Below the pieces are notes generated by a model. The model saw only the letters and a program-made list of their open reading frames with translations. It was not told the origin of the DNA and ran no database searches. A stretch of 64,000 nt of DNA from Mycteria americana (taxonomy: Eukaryota > Chordata > Aves > Ciconiiformes > Ciconiidae): assembly GCF_035582795.1 (NCBI RefSeq), contig NC_134371.1, positions 50,757,001 to 50,821,000 on the forward strand, written 5' to 3'. The stretch's first letter is position 1. Every line of letters starts with the position of its first letter. Positions 1 through 14,152 of the stretch are shown in pieces. The translations under genes were made by a program, and so were the position numbers.

Positions 1-1149
1 TATGTGTGGGTGTTTGTCTCTCATCATTCTAATGGCTGTGCCAAGAAGATAACATGGTAAGGATACTATCAGAAGTTTGTATGTGTGTACGTATGTTTGG
101 GAAAGTTTAGAAAAAAATCTGTGTCAGCATGACAAGTAGTCACAGTTTGGGAAAGAATTCTTCCTGATGACATTAAAATTTCATTGCAAGGAGCCTTTTT
201 TAGACCTGGGAATATATTAGAGAAATCCCCACCCCACTGGAAAAGTTGCCAGCTACAGTGTATACCTGTTCATGAGCTGCTGCGTATCGCTCTCCTGTGC
301 AGACTTGCCTGTTGAGATGTGAGTTGTGACTTGTGAGCAGAAAGTTTGTTGGGTTTCTGTGTTGTCTCACAGCATTATACATTACGTATCTGAGTTTGGA
401 GGAATGCCTGACACTAAGGCACCAGAAGATGAGGAGGTTCTTTTTGAATCTGTAGCTCTTTTTTTTTTTTTATTTTTTCCTTTTTCCAACTGCAGCAAGG
501 GCAACAGCATCACAGAAGGTGTAATTATCAGATGGAATGTATTTTGTTGAGGAGAAAAGGTGTATGCCCATACAGCTGACTTTGACTTTACACATCTCTG
601 TCATTACAGATTTGACATGCATCTCAAAGATCATTATTGGTGTCAGTGATGTTTCAGTCAGAGATATTTACCTTTTTTCCCATGTTTCTTTTACTTAAAG
701 CTTCACAAACATCACTCCACAGCAGTTCCCTTTTGTATACAAGCTGTATAATTCAGAAAGATAAGCTCCTGTTAGAGGTAGTGTAATGTTAAATACATAT
801 ATTTATCTGTCTCACAACGAAAACTCAGTTTTGATGCTTGGTGGGTAGTTGCTAGTTATACACTGCCCTCTGCTGGAAAAAAACCACTATAAGTGTATGG
901 TTTTTTAATCAAGTCATGGCTATTAAAATCACATTCTTCATAATAATTTCATTGTAACTTTTGTAGTAATAAAAAGTCTGTAGCCTGACTGTTGGAAGTT
1001 GGTTGCTTTTTTCTGCAGAGGCACAGAATGGGGGGTAAAGATTTCCTCCCCACCACCACCGTTAAGTTATAGAAGTAGGTCCTAGGGGGAACTTGAGAAA
1101 TTTCTTTGTTGGGGTGTAACTGAGACTGTTAGAATTGATGTTCTGATTT

Positions 1150-1290
1150 GTTCAAAACCTCCAGCAAAAGAGATTCCATAGCCTCCCAAGATAATCTGTT
1201 CTACCTCCCAAACTAGATTAGTCTAATGTCTTTTCATTATTACTGTGGAAAAGTTTTTCCTAAAATGTGATGTAAATCATCTTTTTTGCA
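1150..1290 (-). mobile_element. Old CR1 LINE 3' fragment (degenerate)
   Basis: The run CAAGATAATCTGTTC...ACTGTGGAAAAGTTTTTCCTAA resembles, in reverse orientation, the CR1 3' region (GGGCAACCTGTTCC...ACTGTGAAAAAGTTTTTCCTAA). It is diverged and its bounds are approximate. Confidence 0.45.
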
Positions 1291-2073
1291 CATACAGGTG
1301 ATTTATTTTTTTTAAATGTCCATCTGTCTTCTTTTTGTTGCCTAGATTTAATTTTCTGGTGGAATAATTTTGACTGTTGCAATAAGTTGGACAAATAATC
1401 TTGTCTTGTACTTTTAATCCTGTTCTGGTAGTAGTCATGTTTCAGGTCGTAGAATTTTTTCCTCAGCCTTATACCAGGCTTGTTTCTTACAACACGTGCC
1501 CTTTCTCTACTTAGAAGGGGCAACTGTTTCTTTAAGTATGTATCATAGTTATTCCTAAAAGCTTTCAGCAGCCCAGGAAAATTTCAAAAAAGACTTAAGG
1601 AGTTACATATGTAGTTGAAATTCAGCAGCTCTCAAGTAGTTAATTCCCCTAAAACCATGATGAGAATCTTGCCCTGTTTATTTGGAGTTAATGAAAACTT
1701 GTTTTATTTGATAGAATGCAGTTATCCGTAATTAGTGATGGAGTCTTATGCCCAAGTTTCAGTATTTTCTCATGTTGAATTTTGTTTGACCAACAGGGTA
1801 GTCTCTGAAAAGATGGTTGAGTCAGCAGGTCTGTAATCTTTTGGGTGCAAAGTGATGAATAAAATCTAAGCTGGTGTTTGCAGTAAATATGCAGGAAGTA
1901 TGATTCTACAGCTCTGCAAGACAATGCACAGTAGACTGAAAAGTCTACTGTCCTAGTTCATGTTTTCCTAGTAGAGAGATTCCCAAGTTAGCCTGTTACT
2001 CCTGTTACTGTTTGAGGCTTTTTGTTCTTTCCCAGCCCCCAATTCCTGAATGACCTGATTAGCTCTAAGATCT

Positions 2074-2141
2074 GGGTTTTTTGGTGGGGTTTTTTTTTGG
2101 TTGGCTGGGGTTTGGTTTTTTTGTTTGTTTGGGGTTTTTTT
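2074..2141. repeat. T/G-rich low-complexity tract
   Basis: Runs of T separated by GG or GGGG (GGTGGGGTTTTTTTTTGG and similar). It looks like the complement of the A/C-rich tracts in the FNBP1L half. Confidence 0.7.
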
Positions 2142-5100
2142 AGCATACTGTGAGGAGGGATTTTTTTCTTTGTGAATCATAATCCTCATATGAATTCAGT
2201 CAAGTGGATAGTGGCTTTCTAATTATTCTGACCTTTATTGTGAAGTCTTTTAGCAGTGGTTCTTGCATTCCCTTCTTCTCATGCTGAAATAGAGTTTAGG
2301 GTATTTTGCTTATGGAGCATCTTTTGTAATGCTGAGTATGCTTTGGTAAATCTAAAATGCTGATAATTGTTAGAGCAGCGTGCATTCTCTCTAGTGCCTG
2401 CTCAGGGGTTAATCTTACATCTGTCCTATCATGAATTTGACCCTGTTAGTGTCTGTATTCTACTTCTTGTATTATTCTTCATTAACTCTTAAATTATGTC
2501 TGATCTGGAGTCATCGAAAGCTACTACATGCACTGAGATTGCACTAAGCTTTGAGTTGAAAACTGTCTATAAAATTACTTTGCGCTAATTTCCTTGGCAC
2601 CAGTAGGCACTGGTGGCAGTAGCTACTTAGTTGATCTTTTCAATACCTTTGTTAGATGATCAGTAACTACTATCAAGCCTCATTCACAGATGAGAAACAT
2701 AAGCTGGAAAGGTCTGAACCTGAAACACAGGATAGAAGTTTTGAGGTACAAATAAATCTTCTTATTATTTTGTCTCTAGTGATCTTGCGACACTTGGATT
2801 TAAATGAATTACCCTTCTTCACCAAACTATTAATGCCTGTGGCTCTCAAATGCTGACAGTTTTATATGTTGCTATTGATAATATCCCCAAGTCAAAATCA
2901 CAGTGTCAGTGAAAGGAAATACTAGTAAATGGTGACATGCATTTACTTTTCAAAGAAAGGAGAGAAAAAGGGTGGTATTTACTTTTTAAACATTATCTGC
3001 TTCACCTTGATGGTCCTTTTTTTGGTCCTTTTGTGGTCCTTTTTTGTTGCAAACAGTTATTGTATCTTCTATCAGATACTGTGATTATTGAAGTGACTGA
3101 TCATTTCTGACAAACGGTGCTTTCGTGTACTGAATTAAGCCAAGGTGTAATCCTGGACCCAATCTATTGCATTGCAGTAGGCACTGTATTGCCTCATTTG
3201 CCAGAAAAGAACATGCCATTTCCCACAAAAGTGGTATCTATGGGGAAGAAAGAAAGGTGCTGAATTATAATATTGTCATGCCTATTTTTTTCTACCTCAT
3301 CTGTATTGAACATTTTATCTATCTTGGTAAAAGCAACCCCATGCATAATGAAAAGGATCTGAAGATTTGAGTGGAGACTAAGCAGTAAAGTGCATAAAAC
3401 TTAATCTGCTTGTAAAGTGAGTTTGGGGTTTTTTCCGTTTTCAATTTCTGTGCACGTACTTGTGTCAATTGACACAATGAGAAGAAAAAGGTATCTTTCT
3501 GTCTGTGTGATGGCATCAGCTGGAATTCTTACAGCTTACAGTAGGCTTTTATATACATATATGAATGGGTGTGTATATATACAAAAGGTATGAGTGCCAC
3601 ACAGAATTTTACTCCTTTTCATGTGAGATATTTAAACTGTTCATAACAGCAGAGATCTGACTACAGTCTGCCATCTTTTGTGTTGATCTTTTCTTAACTG
3701 TTGCTGAGCTGTCTCTTGTGTGGAATACTTATTTTTCTATTCATTTTGGGCTTTCAGTATTGTTCCACAGGAGCTATGCATTAAAGATGATAGTTACTGA
3801 TGTTGTTGGATCCTTTTCATAATTTTGAAGATGGACTAATAGCAAAAGCAGACTGGGACATGAAAATATTTATATTTAACTCCTTCATAGCAATGCATTA
3901 CTGAAGTTGATTTTTAAATGTATATAAGCATATGAACCACAAGGGGGAGTGAGTATATAGCTCGTGGAAGGCGGATTGTGAATAAGCATTTCGGGTACTC
4001 TTACTGATAAAGTCTATGGAGGTAAGGCTCCTAATCTCTTGGGGCTGTGTTTATAGATAATAATTAGAGTAAGACTGGTACATCGTGTGTCTGTACCTCT
4101 TGCCTTTTTTTGGAGACATACTGTTTTGATACTGTTTAGCAGAAGGAACGTTAGTACATTTCAGTTGGGATGCCATCTATTAACGTGTGCTGTCAAAGGA
4201 GCACGTTTGTCTGAGATTTTTGTATGTTGGATAGTATTAGGAACTAAGCGCCTAGACAAATGAGGGAGCATAACGTTATGTTGGCTATCTAGAATACCCC
4301 AGAGGTCGTTTGCCTCCATGCCCTCAAATCCTTCTGTTAGTAAAATGTTGAAAGGGAGGTATATGAGCTGAGGTGAGCTTGCTGCTTTGCTTCATCAAAG
4401 TGTATTGTGCAAAAATGTGCGAGGGAGACGGGCCTCTTCAAACTCATACATGCTGGTAAAGACTTTTGAAAAACTGAGCTGTGACAGAGCCCAAGTGACT
4501 TCTGAATTTTATTTTCATGTGCTACACATCCAAAATCTCCGTTTGTATAGAACAAAAGCATTTTAGGATATTCAGGAGTTTTGGATAAATAGCTGATGTT
4601 GAAATGCCTCCACTTACCCTGGTGAAGTAACAGAATTTTTTCATCTTTGAATTATATTTGGAATTGGTGTAAATCTCAGACAAACACACACTTTACTTTG
4701 ACAGGACTGGGGAGGCTTTCAAAAACAGAAATCTGAAGTTAGCAAATGTGTTAATGGCTTCTTTTTATATGTGAGACGGCTCTTGTACGCTGTCCAGCAA
4801 AGCTAAAGCTAGACTAATGACAGCTAGGTCAGCAGCAGGAAAAAGAAGAAAATATGAGCCGTAAGTTGTGAACTAATTCTGAACAAAAGGAAATTCATGC
4901 CTTTTCGTATTTTCTTTCTTTTTTTTTTCCAATCCAAGGAACAAATCTACGGAAAGATGGGTGAGACATTACAAAATTGCTTCATGTTTGTAGATGGGTT
5001 GGCAGACAGTAGATGGAGCTCAAGAATACGTATACTAGTTTTTGGTAGGATCAATAAAACCTGCTAGTGGCTTCTTAATAGGAAGATGGCTAGTAGGAAA

Positions 5101-6348
5101 ACCAAGCCTATTGCCAGATGACTTTAAAGTTTGTATATTTTAGTTATAAAAGAACAGATTTTTCAAAGGTATTTGGATGTCTTAAAGTGCAAATTAGGAC
5201 CTAGTAGGAAGCTCATAAGCAGGTTGGATGCTTATTTCTTGTAGCTGCCAATCTGGGTTTTTATATGAGTCAGATTTTCAAAGAGATTTATTCAAGCAGC
5301 ATTGAAAACAAAATAGATGCAAATTCTCTTTTCTCACTATTCCTGTACAACTGCAGCGTATTTCTGACTTTGCCTCACGGAACTGCGACAGAGAGAAGGA
5401 AGAAATTATGCTGACCTCTCCTATACCACGCCCGTGCAATGCAAACAAGTATAATTACAGTTGCAGCAGTATCTATTGATTTGTGATCAGAAGCTGCACC
5501 AATAACTATGTGCAGGAAGTGAGGTTATAGAAGAGAACACGGAATAGTCAGTTCTATTAAGAATTGAGACAGGACATGAGCTGGGTGGTGGGACTTTAAG
5601 TGCCTGTAGACAGTTGAGTTAGGAACAGATAAAAGTAAGCAACGCTTTCTGACAGTGTTATCATCCCCTTTCTTCCACTTACTCTACACTTTAAAAAGTG
5701 TTCAGCTGTAAACAGTTGGGCACTACCTGTATTTGGAGGCATCCCCCACAGAACTTTGTTAGAGGTGATGGGCCATGTCTGAAGGACTAAGTGCTAAGAC
5801 TAAATGGTAGTGGGCATTGTGAAGATGTTGTTTGTGTGGTCAAATTATTTGTCAGTTGTTGTCCCCTGTTTCCTGACTTTTTCTTACATTAAAAAGAACA
5901 AATAACTAGTTATAGAGAAAAGTCTTATGTATTAAATGAAGAATGTTTCAATCTGAAGATTGAAATGCTTTGATTTTCTTTGGGTTTTTTCTTTCAAATT
6001 TTATTCATGTTGTACTTTATTACAACTTTAAGGGTGCCATTTTATAGCCATAGGCACTCACAACCATAGTAAGATTGTGCATATGCACTGTGTAATCGGG
6101 ATGTATCTGTATTCCATATGATGTCATTAGTCCAGCGACAGTGAGCAGCGTGCTCTGGATTGGCTGCGTGCTATATCAAATCAGATTTATATTGTTGACC
6201 CTTGTATGGTACACCATACCTTCTTTCATTTACAGCTGGCTTTCTGCCTGGATTGTTTACTTTCATTTAGTAGAGAGAAATCTAAAGCATTACATGTATT
6301 TCACTGAATATTGTTAGGCTGATGTAAATGCTTAAATGATTTGTTGAT

Positions 6349-6380
6349 GTGGCAAGCCACCAGTAACAGTGGCAAGCCAC
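6349..6380. repeat. Twofold repeat of palindrome GTGGCAAGCCAC
   Basis: The 12-mer at 6349-6360 and 6369-6380 is self-complementary around AA, and the two copies are 20 bp apart. Each could form a short hairpin, and so could pairing between copies. Confidence 0.8.
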
Positions 6381-9300
6381 CAATTCCCTCATCTAATTTA
6401 GTCTGAAATTATTTCTCCGTAATATGAAGTCACAAATGATTATTCTGTGTGTGAATTACAAGCACTTCCATGAACATGAGTAGTATTTGGTTCAAAATAG
6501 CTTCTTGTAGATCTGCAGACTGTTTTGATAACTTCAGACTGCTTGTGAGTTTCTGAGTGTTTGTATTTTTATGGAGTTTGGTTGCTTACTCCAGCCACTT
6601 ACAACTTTGAAGACAAAGATTTTTTTGCGGGGCAGGGATGAGAGAAAAAGAAACCAAACCCCCCTAGAGAAATTATCCCTACATTCTATCTTGTTTAACC
6701 TGTACAATTAAAGCAACCTAAGAGGATTCCCCCAGAGTAGGTTTACACTATCCAGTGTGAAGGCTTCAAAATCCTGCATATGCAATGTGCTGTGAGTGGA
6801 GCTGGACGCAGTTTAGGTGTGTCAGGGGAACAGTCCCAATATGCAGTTCTGGGTAAGTGTAGTTTAAACCAGACCATGAAAACATGCTAAATAACTCTAG
6901 AGGCTTTGTAATAACATAGATGGGGTCGGCAGACACCTTAATTTCTCCTTCTGATAACTATTAGGAACTCAACACAGAATATATGATCAAGTGCTCTTAA
7001 ACTCATGTGGCCTTGAATTCTATGAACTTAGAAATCCTTTCTTAATAAACTTAGTTATCAAAACCACTCTAGCCAGCCATCCTTAGAAACAGATGAAGGG
7101 ATTATCAGATATTTTAAGATTCTTGGCAAGAATCTTTGAAAACAAAGAAATGAAGCTGATGGTTGGTTGATGCTGGAGAGAATTAGAATTACATCAATAG
7201 ATTGACTTAGCAGAAAGATGGTATTTGATGTTTCTAAGGTGCAAGAAACAGATGGTTTATTTCTCGTGTGCAGAGTCTAAGAACTCAATGTGCCAGCAAA
7301 AAGTTGCACGACAGGAGAGTGAAAATGTGGCTAACCATCCTTTGTTTCTCTCAGTCAATATTTACAAGTGTAAATCTTATCTACGTATGAAGTGTAATTT
7401 GGAGCAGCCTGAAGGCTGTTCTCGATCATGCTGGCTGAAAACAGCTCCATGATAGCCAGCAGGAACTATCATACTATCACCCAGAGGTTTCTCATGTACT
7501 CTTTGAGATTCCTTCCAGTAGCCTTAATTTTCATACTGCTGTATCACAAGTGTCATGTTCTGGTTCTGACTCTTAAGAATGTGTCATCCATTCATTGAAC
7601 TATATGTGCAGAAGTCATGTTAACCTTTAATAAAAACAAAAATCCCATTAGTTTTGTTTAAAAAAATTAGATTAACTATCTAAATAAAGCACCCTCTTTC
7701 CTGCCAGTTAGACTGTTGATAAAAAGTGTCAGCAGCTGCTGCATGAAATTGTACAGTATTATTTTTTAAGGTTCATTATTTCTGGCATTCTCACAGCATA
7801 CATAATTTTTGATTCTTTACGTACTCCATTACAGACAGGAAATAAGGAACTGGCAATTACCATTTGTAATTTATGCCCTGCTGTTCATGTTGAGCTGTGG
7901 ATGTAACACTTACACTTTTTTCACTGCTGCTTAGTAACAAGCTTTTCAAATGAAAAATAGACACGCCCACACTGAATACGTATGAAGCCAAAACTACTTT
8001 CCAGATTGAGCTGTGCTATTCCCATTGAAGGGGGGAGATTGTGCCTACAATCCAGGGAACCTGTTGAAGATACACCCATTATGTCCCTTTGCTCTCAGTA
8101 GGGAAAAGACTGGAGGGGGAATCTAGGTCCTGTTGAAAAGGTTTGGGAAGATGATTCATATGCAAAAACTTCATTCTTTGCCTCCCTTGTGTTTTTACTA
8201 CTTGTTTTGGGGGAAGGAATCATATTGAAAATTAGATCATTCAAAGTAGACCAATAGAACTATACTAGTAAGTATCCCTGGGTAAACAAGTTATACAAGA
8301 AGATGCAAAACTAATAGGTCTTTCTGTAAGACATGAATGTACACGTAAAGTTATCGAGGCCTGGGGAAAGATGTGTGTGTTCGCTAGTGAACTACTAGAA
8401 TACTGCATCCTCTCTATTGTCACAAGTACCGTATCATGCTACTATGGGGACTTGGGTGTTCTTTTTTCTTTTTATAAAGTGCTTCATGTTGAACTCTGTA
8501 AGAACTGTCACTCCGACCCTCAATGTTTTGGAAAGTTGGGGGGTTTTATTCTTGGTGATGATTGAGAACCTTTGTCTAAGTTCCAGTGCAGGTTTACTAA
8601 TTACTAGGTCATAATACTTCTTGTTCTTTTTTTTTTTTTTTTACCCCATAAAGAAAGCCTCTCCTTTTTGGAATTTACTTCTAATTCTTTTCAGAGCAAA
8701 AGTGGCCCACCTTATTTTGCATTGCTACACCAGTTGGTTTCTGCTGCCAAAATAGATCAGTCGTCCTAATAGCCCTTCTTGTCACCTGCTGTAGTTGAGT
8801 TACTTGTCTTGATAGTTTCTGTTCATGATATTCCAAGTGAAACCTTAGTGTATTGTGCAGTGATACTAATACTTTCTTGTCACCATTATAAAGCAGAAAT
8901 GCCTTGACTGATGCATTCTTGACTTTCATTTCCCTTTTTGTAATCCCCCCCTTCTGTACATTGGATTAGGGTGTTATTATAAGAACTTCTTGATGGAGAT
9001 TCTTCAGAAATACAGTCCTTGATGAGATGCCCTCCCACAGCACCAAAAAACTCCAGACAAGAAGTCACAGTTGAGGCTTTTGTGTTTGGAGTTCTGCAGA
9101 GAATCTTTTCATCTTCTCTTCTCTGGCTACCTGCTAAAGCAATCCTATGGATTTCCTCAAAGTGGAAAAACAACTTAAAGTAAATTAAAATATGCTGCAG
9201 AATAGAGTAGAGAGAAAAGGAGGATGCTTTCACATTCTTACTATTTATCTACGCATTCATTGTTTGAGTTTGTCATAAACTACTTGGAGAGGCATTTCCT

Positions 9301-11626
9301 CTCCCCAGCTATAGCAGGACTCCATCTTCAAAGTCATTATTTTCTGCTGCTTTTCTGAGCCAGTCTTTCAACCCCTTTCTTGCCAGGGTAATCACTTTTC
9401 AGTCCATTTAATACTGTGATCTTTTATTCCTACAGAGTTTTCCTTTTCTCAAAAGAGTCACAGGCGTAACATTCCTACACATGGCCAAGTAATCTGACTA
9501 GCTTTATGAACATTCTGGTTTTAGTGTTTAACTTGGTGCTAGATACCTGCAAACCTTAGGTGGTCAAACAGGTGAGAGAACTTTACACATCACACTTCCT
9601 TTTCCTTGTTATCAAGACTGAGGTTTCCTTTTCTTTTTGGATAGGCTCTCCATCCCACTTGCCTTGAAAGGCAGTGCACATTTTATGTCTTTCTTTGCTC
9701 AGGGCTGCTGCTTGGTTTATGTGCCAAGTCCCAATGCTTGATGCAGGCACTGAGGGCACTTCACATGTTCAGTCAATGTGGGAAGGAAATACTCTATTAT
9801 TAGTGAGAAGTATTGCCTTGCAAGTAATACCTGAGGACATCAATAAGCATTTAATATATGTGCCCTCCTAATTATGGAATATATTTGTTGCTGATGAAAA
9901 AGACAAGTAACTCTTCCTTTTAACCACTCCTTGGGACTAATTTATTCCTAATCTGAGATCTGAAATACCTGTGACTTCTGGACTTTTTGGTACCATCCAA
10001 GTTATAAATTACTAATCTCTTCAAAGTTTCTCTTTTTTAAGTGTTACAGGCTTTCTTGTACCCCTCAATCCAGTGCATTTTGTTTCCTTTCACCAAGTCT
10101 GTTAACTGGGCTGCTATGGAGGTGAGGTCTTGTCTCTAACGGCTATTATAATTAGCCAAGTTATTTGCCTTTTTTGCCTTCATTCTCAAGAAGGCCTTGA
10201 GGTATGTAGGACAGACTGCTGATGAGTGCTTTACTGGTCAGTAAGCTATGGACTATGCTGTCCAAGAGAATAGAATCACAGGCATAAATAAATCTGCTGC
10301 TTTTTATTTTGTTTTAGTGTTTATTTTTACTTTGCCAAATCAGAGGTGTTCTTGAATTCAGTCCTTTCTTTCTCTAGCAGTTTGCACAATCCCATGGGAC
10401 TATCACCAAGCTAAAGCTGTCCACTGATAGCTTTAAATACTAAACGTACCTTGGTTGCACCGCTAATACTGGCCATGCTGACACAGTGTTGGTTTCTTGC
10501 TATTTTTTCCGAGGACTGCTTGCCAGAAGCTTCCTAATTAAAAGTAAACGGATTTGTCATTTTCCTTGGTTACCTAAGCTCTAAGGATGTAATTCTTATT
10601 TGAGTATGAAGAGTAACAGTCATCAAACAGTAACCAACTGCTTTTCCTCTTTGTTTTTTTTCTTTTATGTGTTTTATGTGTATATTATTGATGATGCAGA
10701 TAGAGACATTGCATGATTGAGCTGGAGCAACTGATTAAGCCGTTATCAGGACAGGGAGACAGTCAGGTATTGTATCTCATCAAGAAGAGAAGTTTGCCTT
10801 GAGCTGGTGGCTTAAATACATCTCTGAGCCAGGGGATACCAAGACAGAGGAGCTAGGATTGCACTGGTGAGTGAAACAGATCACATGAGGATTCTGGCAC
10901 TCTCTATATGGCATGCTGGAAGCAAGCATGCCAGCGGCCACTGAACTGATAGTATCAGCTTCAGTTGTGGAAAGTGTCGCAGACTGATACGTGAGTAGGG
11001 GGGTGTAGCAGCTCTGGCAGGCAGCGGTGATACTAAAGAGCTTGCTAAGCCTCAGAAAACTGTAATATTGACTGTTTATCTTCAGTCTTGAGAAACCACG
11101 AACAGCAGAACTGAAAATGCCAAAGGATTATAATGTTTTTCAAATGCTGATTGCAGCACTTTGCTGCTTTTATCATCGTAAGTCTATTATCAGAGTCAAG
11201 GTAGGTGCCCTTTTTCAATAACAGTAAATACAGTGTGCTAGTCAGTAATGCTTTTAGTTTTTGTTCAGAAGTGTTTGTTTTTATACAATGGTTGGGCACA
11301 GTGTGTTTCTGTTCTGAAGAACATCTTTAGAATTCACCGTTGTCTCAGAGAGAAGCTTAAACAACTTTCAGTTTTATGAGCCTGAAGCTGACTGTCTTTA
11401 TGCTTAGGCAGTAAGTTAAAAATGCCATGGTTTGGGACTTGCTGAAGAGCATTTTAGTCAAGTTTCAAGTTTTCAGAATTTAACTGATCAGACCACTTGG
11501 TTCCCTAACTTTTTCACCTGCTTATTGAAAACACAGGCAATTGTGCTCAGGAGCTCAGGTTTTTTAAACACTTCAGACAATTTTGGACTTGTCCTTATAT
11601 TTTAGAACTTTTTAAATTACAAAATA

Positions 11627-11715
11627 CACAAAATCATATAGAATGGTTTGCGTTGGAAAGAACCTTTAAAGATCATCTAGTCCAACCCTCCTGCCATGGG
11701 CAGGGATATCTTTCA
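11627..11715 (-). mobile_element. CR1 LINE 3'-end fragment
   Basis: ATAGAATGGTTTGCGTTGG followed by AAGATCATCTAGTCCAACCC and CTGCCATGGGCAGGGA is the reverse complement of the avian CR1 3' end. Only the end is kept, as is usual for 5'-truncated CR1 copies. Confidence 0.9.
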
Positions 11716-14152
11716 CTTTATGTAAAAATGCACTATATGCAAAGAAAAAGCTTTTATAAACATTTCGAGCCACACTTACAGAACTAAGTGACTTGGGAAT
11801 GGAACTGTAATCAGGCGGGTATCTAACTTTTGAGGATCTGTGAGCTACACCTAAGCTTTTAAATCTTTTTATTTAAGATTTATGCTTGAATTGTTATTTG
11901 CATAACAAAGTGTCAGCTCTGTAAGTCACTGTGTAATGTGTATAGATTCTCTGGAGTACTTGCAATGAGGAAGGATGTGAAGGTTGCTATCTTCTGGCCT
12001 GTCGGCTTTCAAACTTTGATGGATGCACTTAAAAGTTGGGAACAGCTGCCCCCCTTCTCTCTCCTCCAGTGATTTAGCCTTTTAACTGTCCATTTCTGAA
12101 AGTCGGGTGTGGGGCTTAGTCTTTTGGGCACACTGAAAAAGTGGCTCTGCTCAGGCTGTCTTCTTTTTCTCACTGAGGCAAATGTCAGAAGTTATCATCA
12201 GAATAGAGAGCTAAAGATGCTCTCCTGTTACAGAAGAATTACTGTAATTAATTTTCATTTTCATTCCAATTTTGAGCATAAGGCTTAACTCTTCTCTTCT
12301 AAAACTTTAAAAATGACATTGAGTTTTATTGTTGGCTGTCAGAACACTTACAAAGCCGTTGTTCTTGACTATGCATGCCCTTTGTTTAACTTGGCATGAA
12401 TTTCTAATACCTAAAATAACAGTGGTGTTGTCATGGCAACTTTCCATTTAGTCTAATCCATATAGTCTCTAGAGAAACTGAAACATTAATAGTGTTTGCT
12501 ATATGGAGGGTAAAAAATAAAACCTTTTATGTAGAAACAAATTACAGCTGGACTCTTTCAAAAATAAGGTTCTATTTAAAGAGATTTGCAGCATTTAAAA
12601 TAGATTTGAATGCATGTGTTCCAGCATGCAGATTTAGCATTAGTTGAGTCTGATGAACTGCTATTTTAAGAAGTTCTGATGGTAGGAAACTGAGGTGCGT
12701 TTGCTGAAGAGAAAGTGGCTGTAGGTATAGAAACAGCTGGTGGTCAAATCAAGTAAGGTCTGCACCTTGGGGCCAAATGATGTACGTTCCGTGAAATGCC
12801 AGAGTGCCTAGGATGGTATGAACATCTGAGCCTAAGTCGTTGTCTTACTTAATTTGTGAAAACATACCACTTCAAGCAAAATCAGTTTGTGTAATTAGAT
12901 GAGATTAATTCTTAGTTTTAATAGTAATTACAATTGTAATGAACTACCAAATTGATCCATAAATAAGCATGCTGAAGTCCGCAGCTATCTCTGAGAGAGT
13001 CAGAGTTTTTTGCTGCACCGAGATAAATTCATTGTAATTATGTTGTCTGATTTAATTGAAAACAGTATGCGGCCAAGCTCAGAGATGCCTTTTGTGTCCC
13101 ATCAAAGCACAGGAAACAGTACAGCACTTGAGCACTCGCGTTTTCCTGTACTTAATTTCAGCATGTGAAATTAGGATCTCAACAGCAGATGTTTGGTTTG
13201 TTTTCCGATACATTAATAGAAAATATAATGATCAGTGCAGAAGATCTGAACTTGGATCAAGTCATTCTTCAGTCATGATATGTCAGTACCTTTTACAATC
13301 CCATTTGGTTTTAATAGCTGTTTACAGTTAAGGGCAGCTTCCACATTTGAGGAAGATAAAGGAAAACTTCAAGGCAAGGGGTTCCTGTCTGTGGTTAAAA
13401 ATTTGTGAATTACGCCACTTCCAAGCCAAAATATTGTTCTTTAATTTTTGCATTTTTTTGGAAGTTAAGAATTAAGTTAAGACTCAATCAGTGATAAATG
13501 GTGACTTAAAAAATGAAGAGGTCTAAATTAATAAACTTTGCCACAAGACAGTTTTTTAGTTCTAGCTAGTATGGTTGTCATGATGGAGGGAAAGACCTTG
13601 AAGTTCAAGTATTTTCATTCTTAATTCTCTGCTATGATTCACCCTCAGCTGAAGCTGCACAAAAGGGGAAAGCCACTCAAATTATCAGGACTGCCAAGTT
13701 TTAAAACTTCCAGCATGTTGATGTAGCTCATTACTGGGCAATGTACTAATGCTATGAATGTGGCATGCGTAAGAAGCCTTTTATAAGCAGCTACTTATTG
13801 CAAGTGCCATCTCTTATCTTGGATGAATTGCAAGCACTTTTTATAGATAGTAGATCTTAATTAATATTTCTTCAGTATGCGATGATCTAAATCTGTTTCA
13901 TTGGCATCCTCAGGCTTCATGTATCCAGTTTCAGCATGTATGCAGAGGCAGTTGGATTTGATAACATGAGTTTACAAGTCATCACCACCCAGCACTATGG
14001 GTCTGCCTTTTTGATGTTAGATTTGTTGTTGGAGAGGGCCAGACAGGAAAAGACTGACTTATCAAAATGATGTGAAGTTTTGTATAGCTCCCTGAACTTT
14101 GATTCCCTGTTGTCTTACTGCTGACTTTGAATTTCAATGAGTCTTATACTGT

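Larger units (their letters stand above)
1..14152 (+). other. Non-coding region, probably BCAR3 intron or upstream sequence
   Basis: The sequence is AT-rich, with only short chance reading frames. The expected N-terminal BCAR3 residues were looked for and not seen. Contents noted: T-runs (459-480, 8627-8642), a T/G-rich tract (2074-2141), an old CR1 fragment near 1150-1290, a repeated short palindrome (6349-6380) and a younger CR1 end (11627-11715). No RNA gene was recognised. Confidence 0.6.

Noticed and set aside
1260..1523. 87-codon basic minus-strand frame
   Set aside because: It overlaps the degenerate CR1 region and shows no reverse transcriptase or other domain.
8886..9233. 115-codon minus-strand frame
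   Set aside because: No domain recognised and no flanking exon pattern. Treated as chance.
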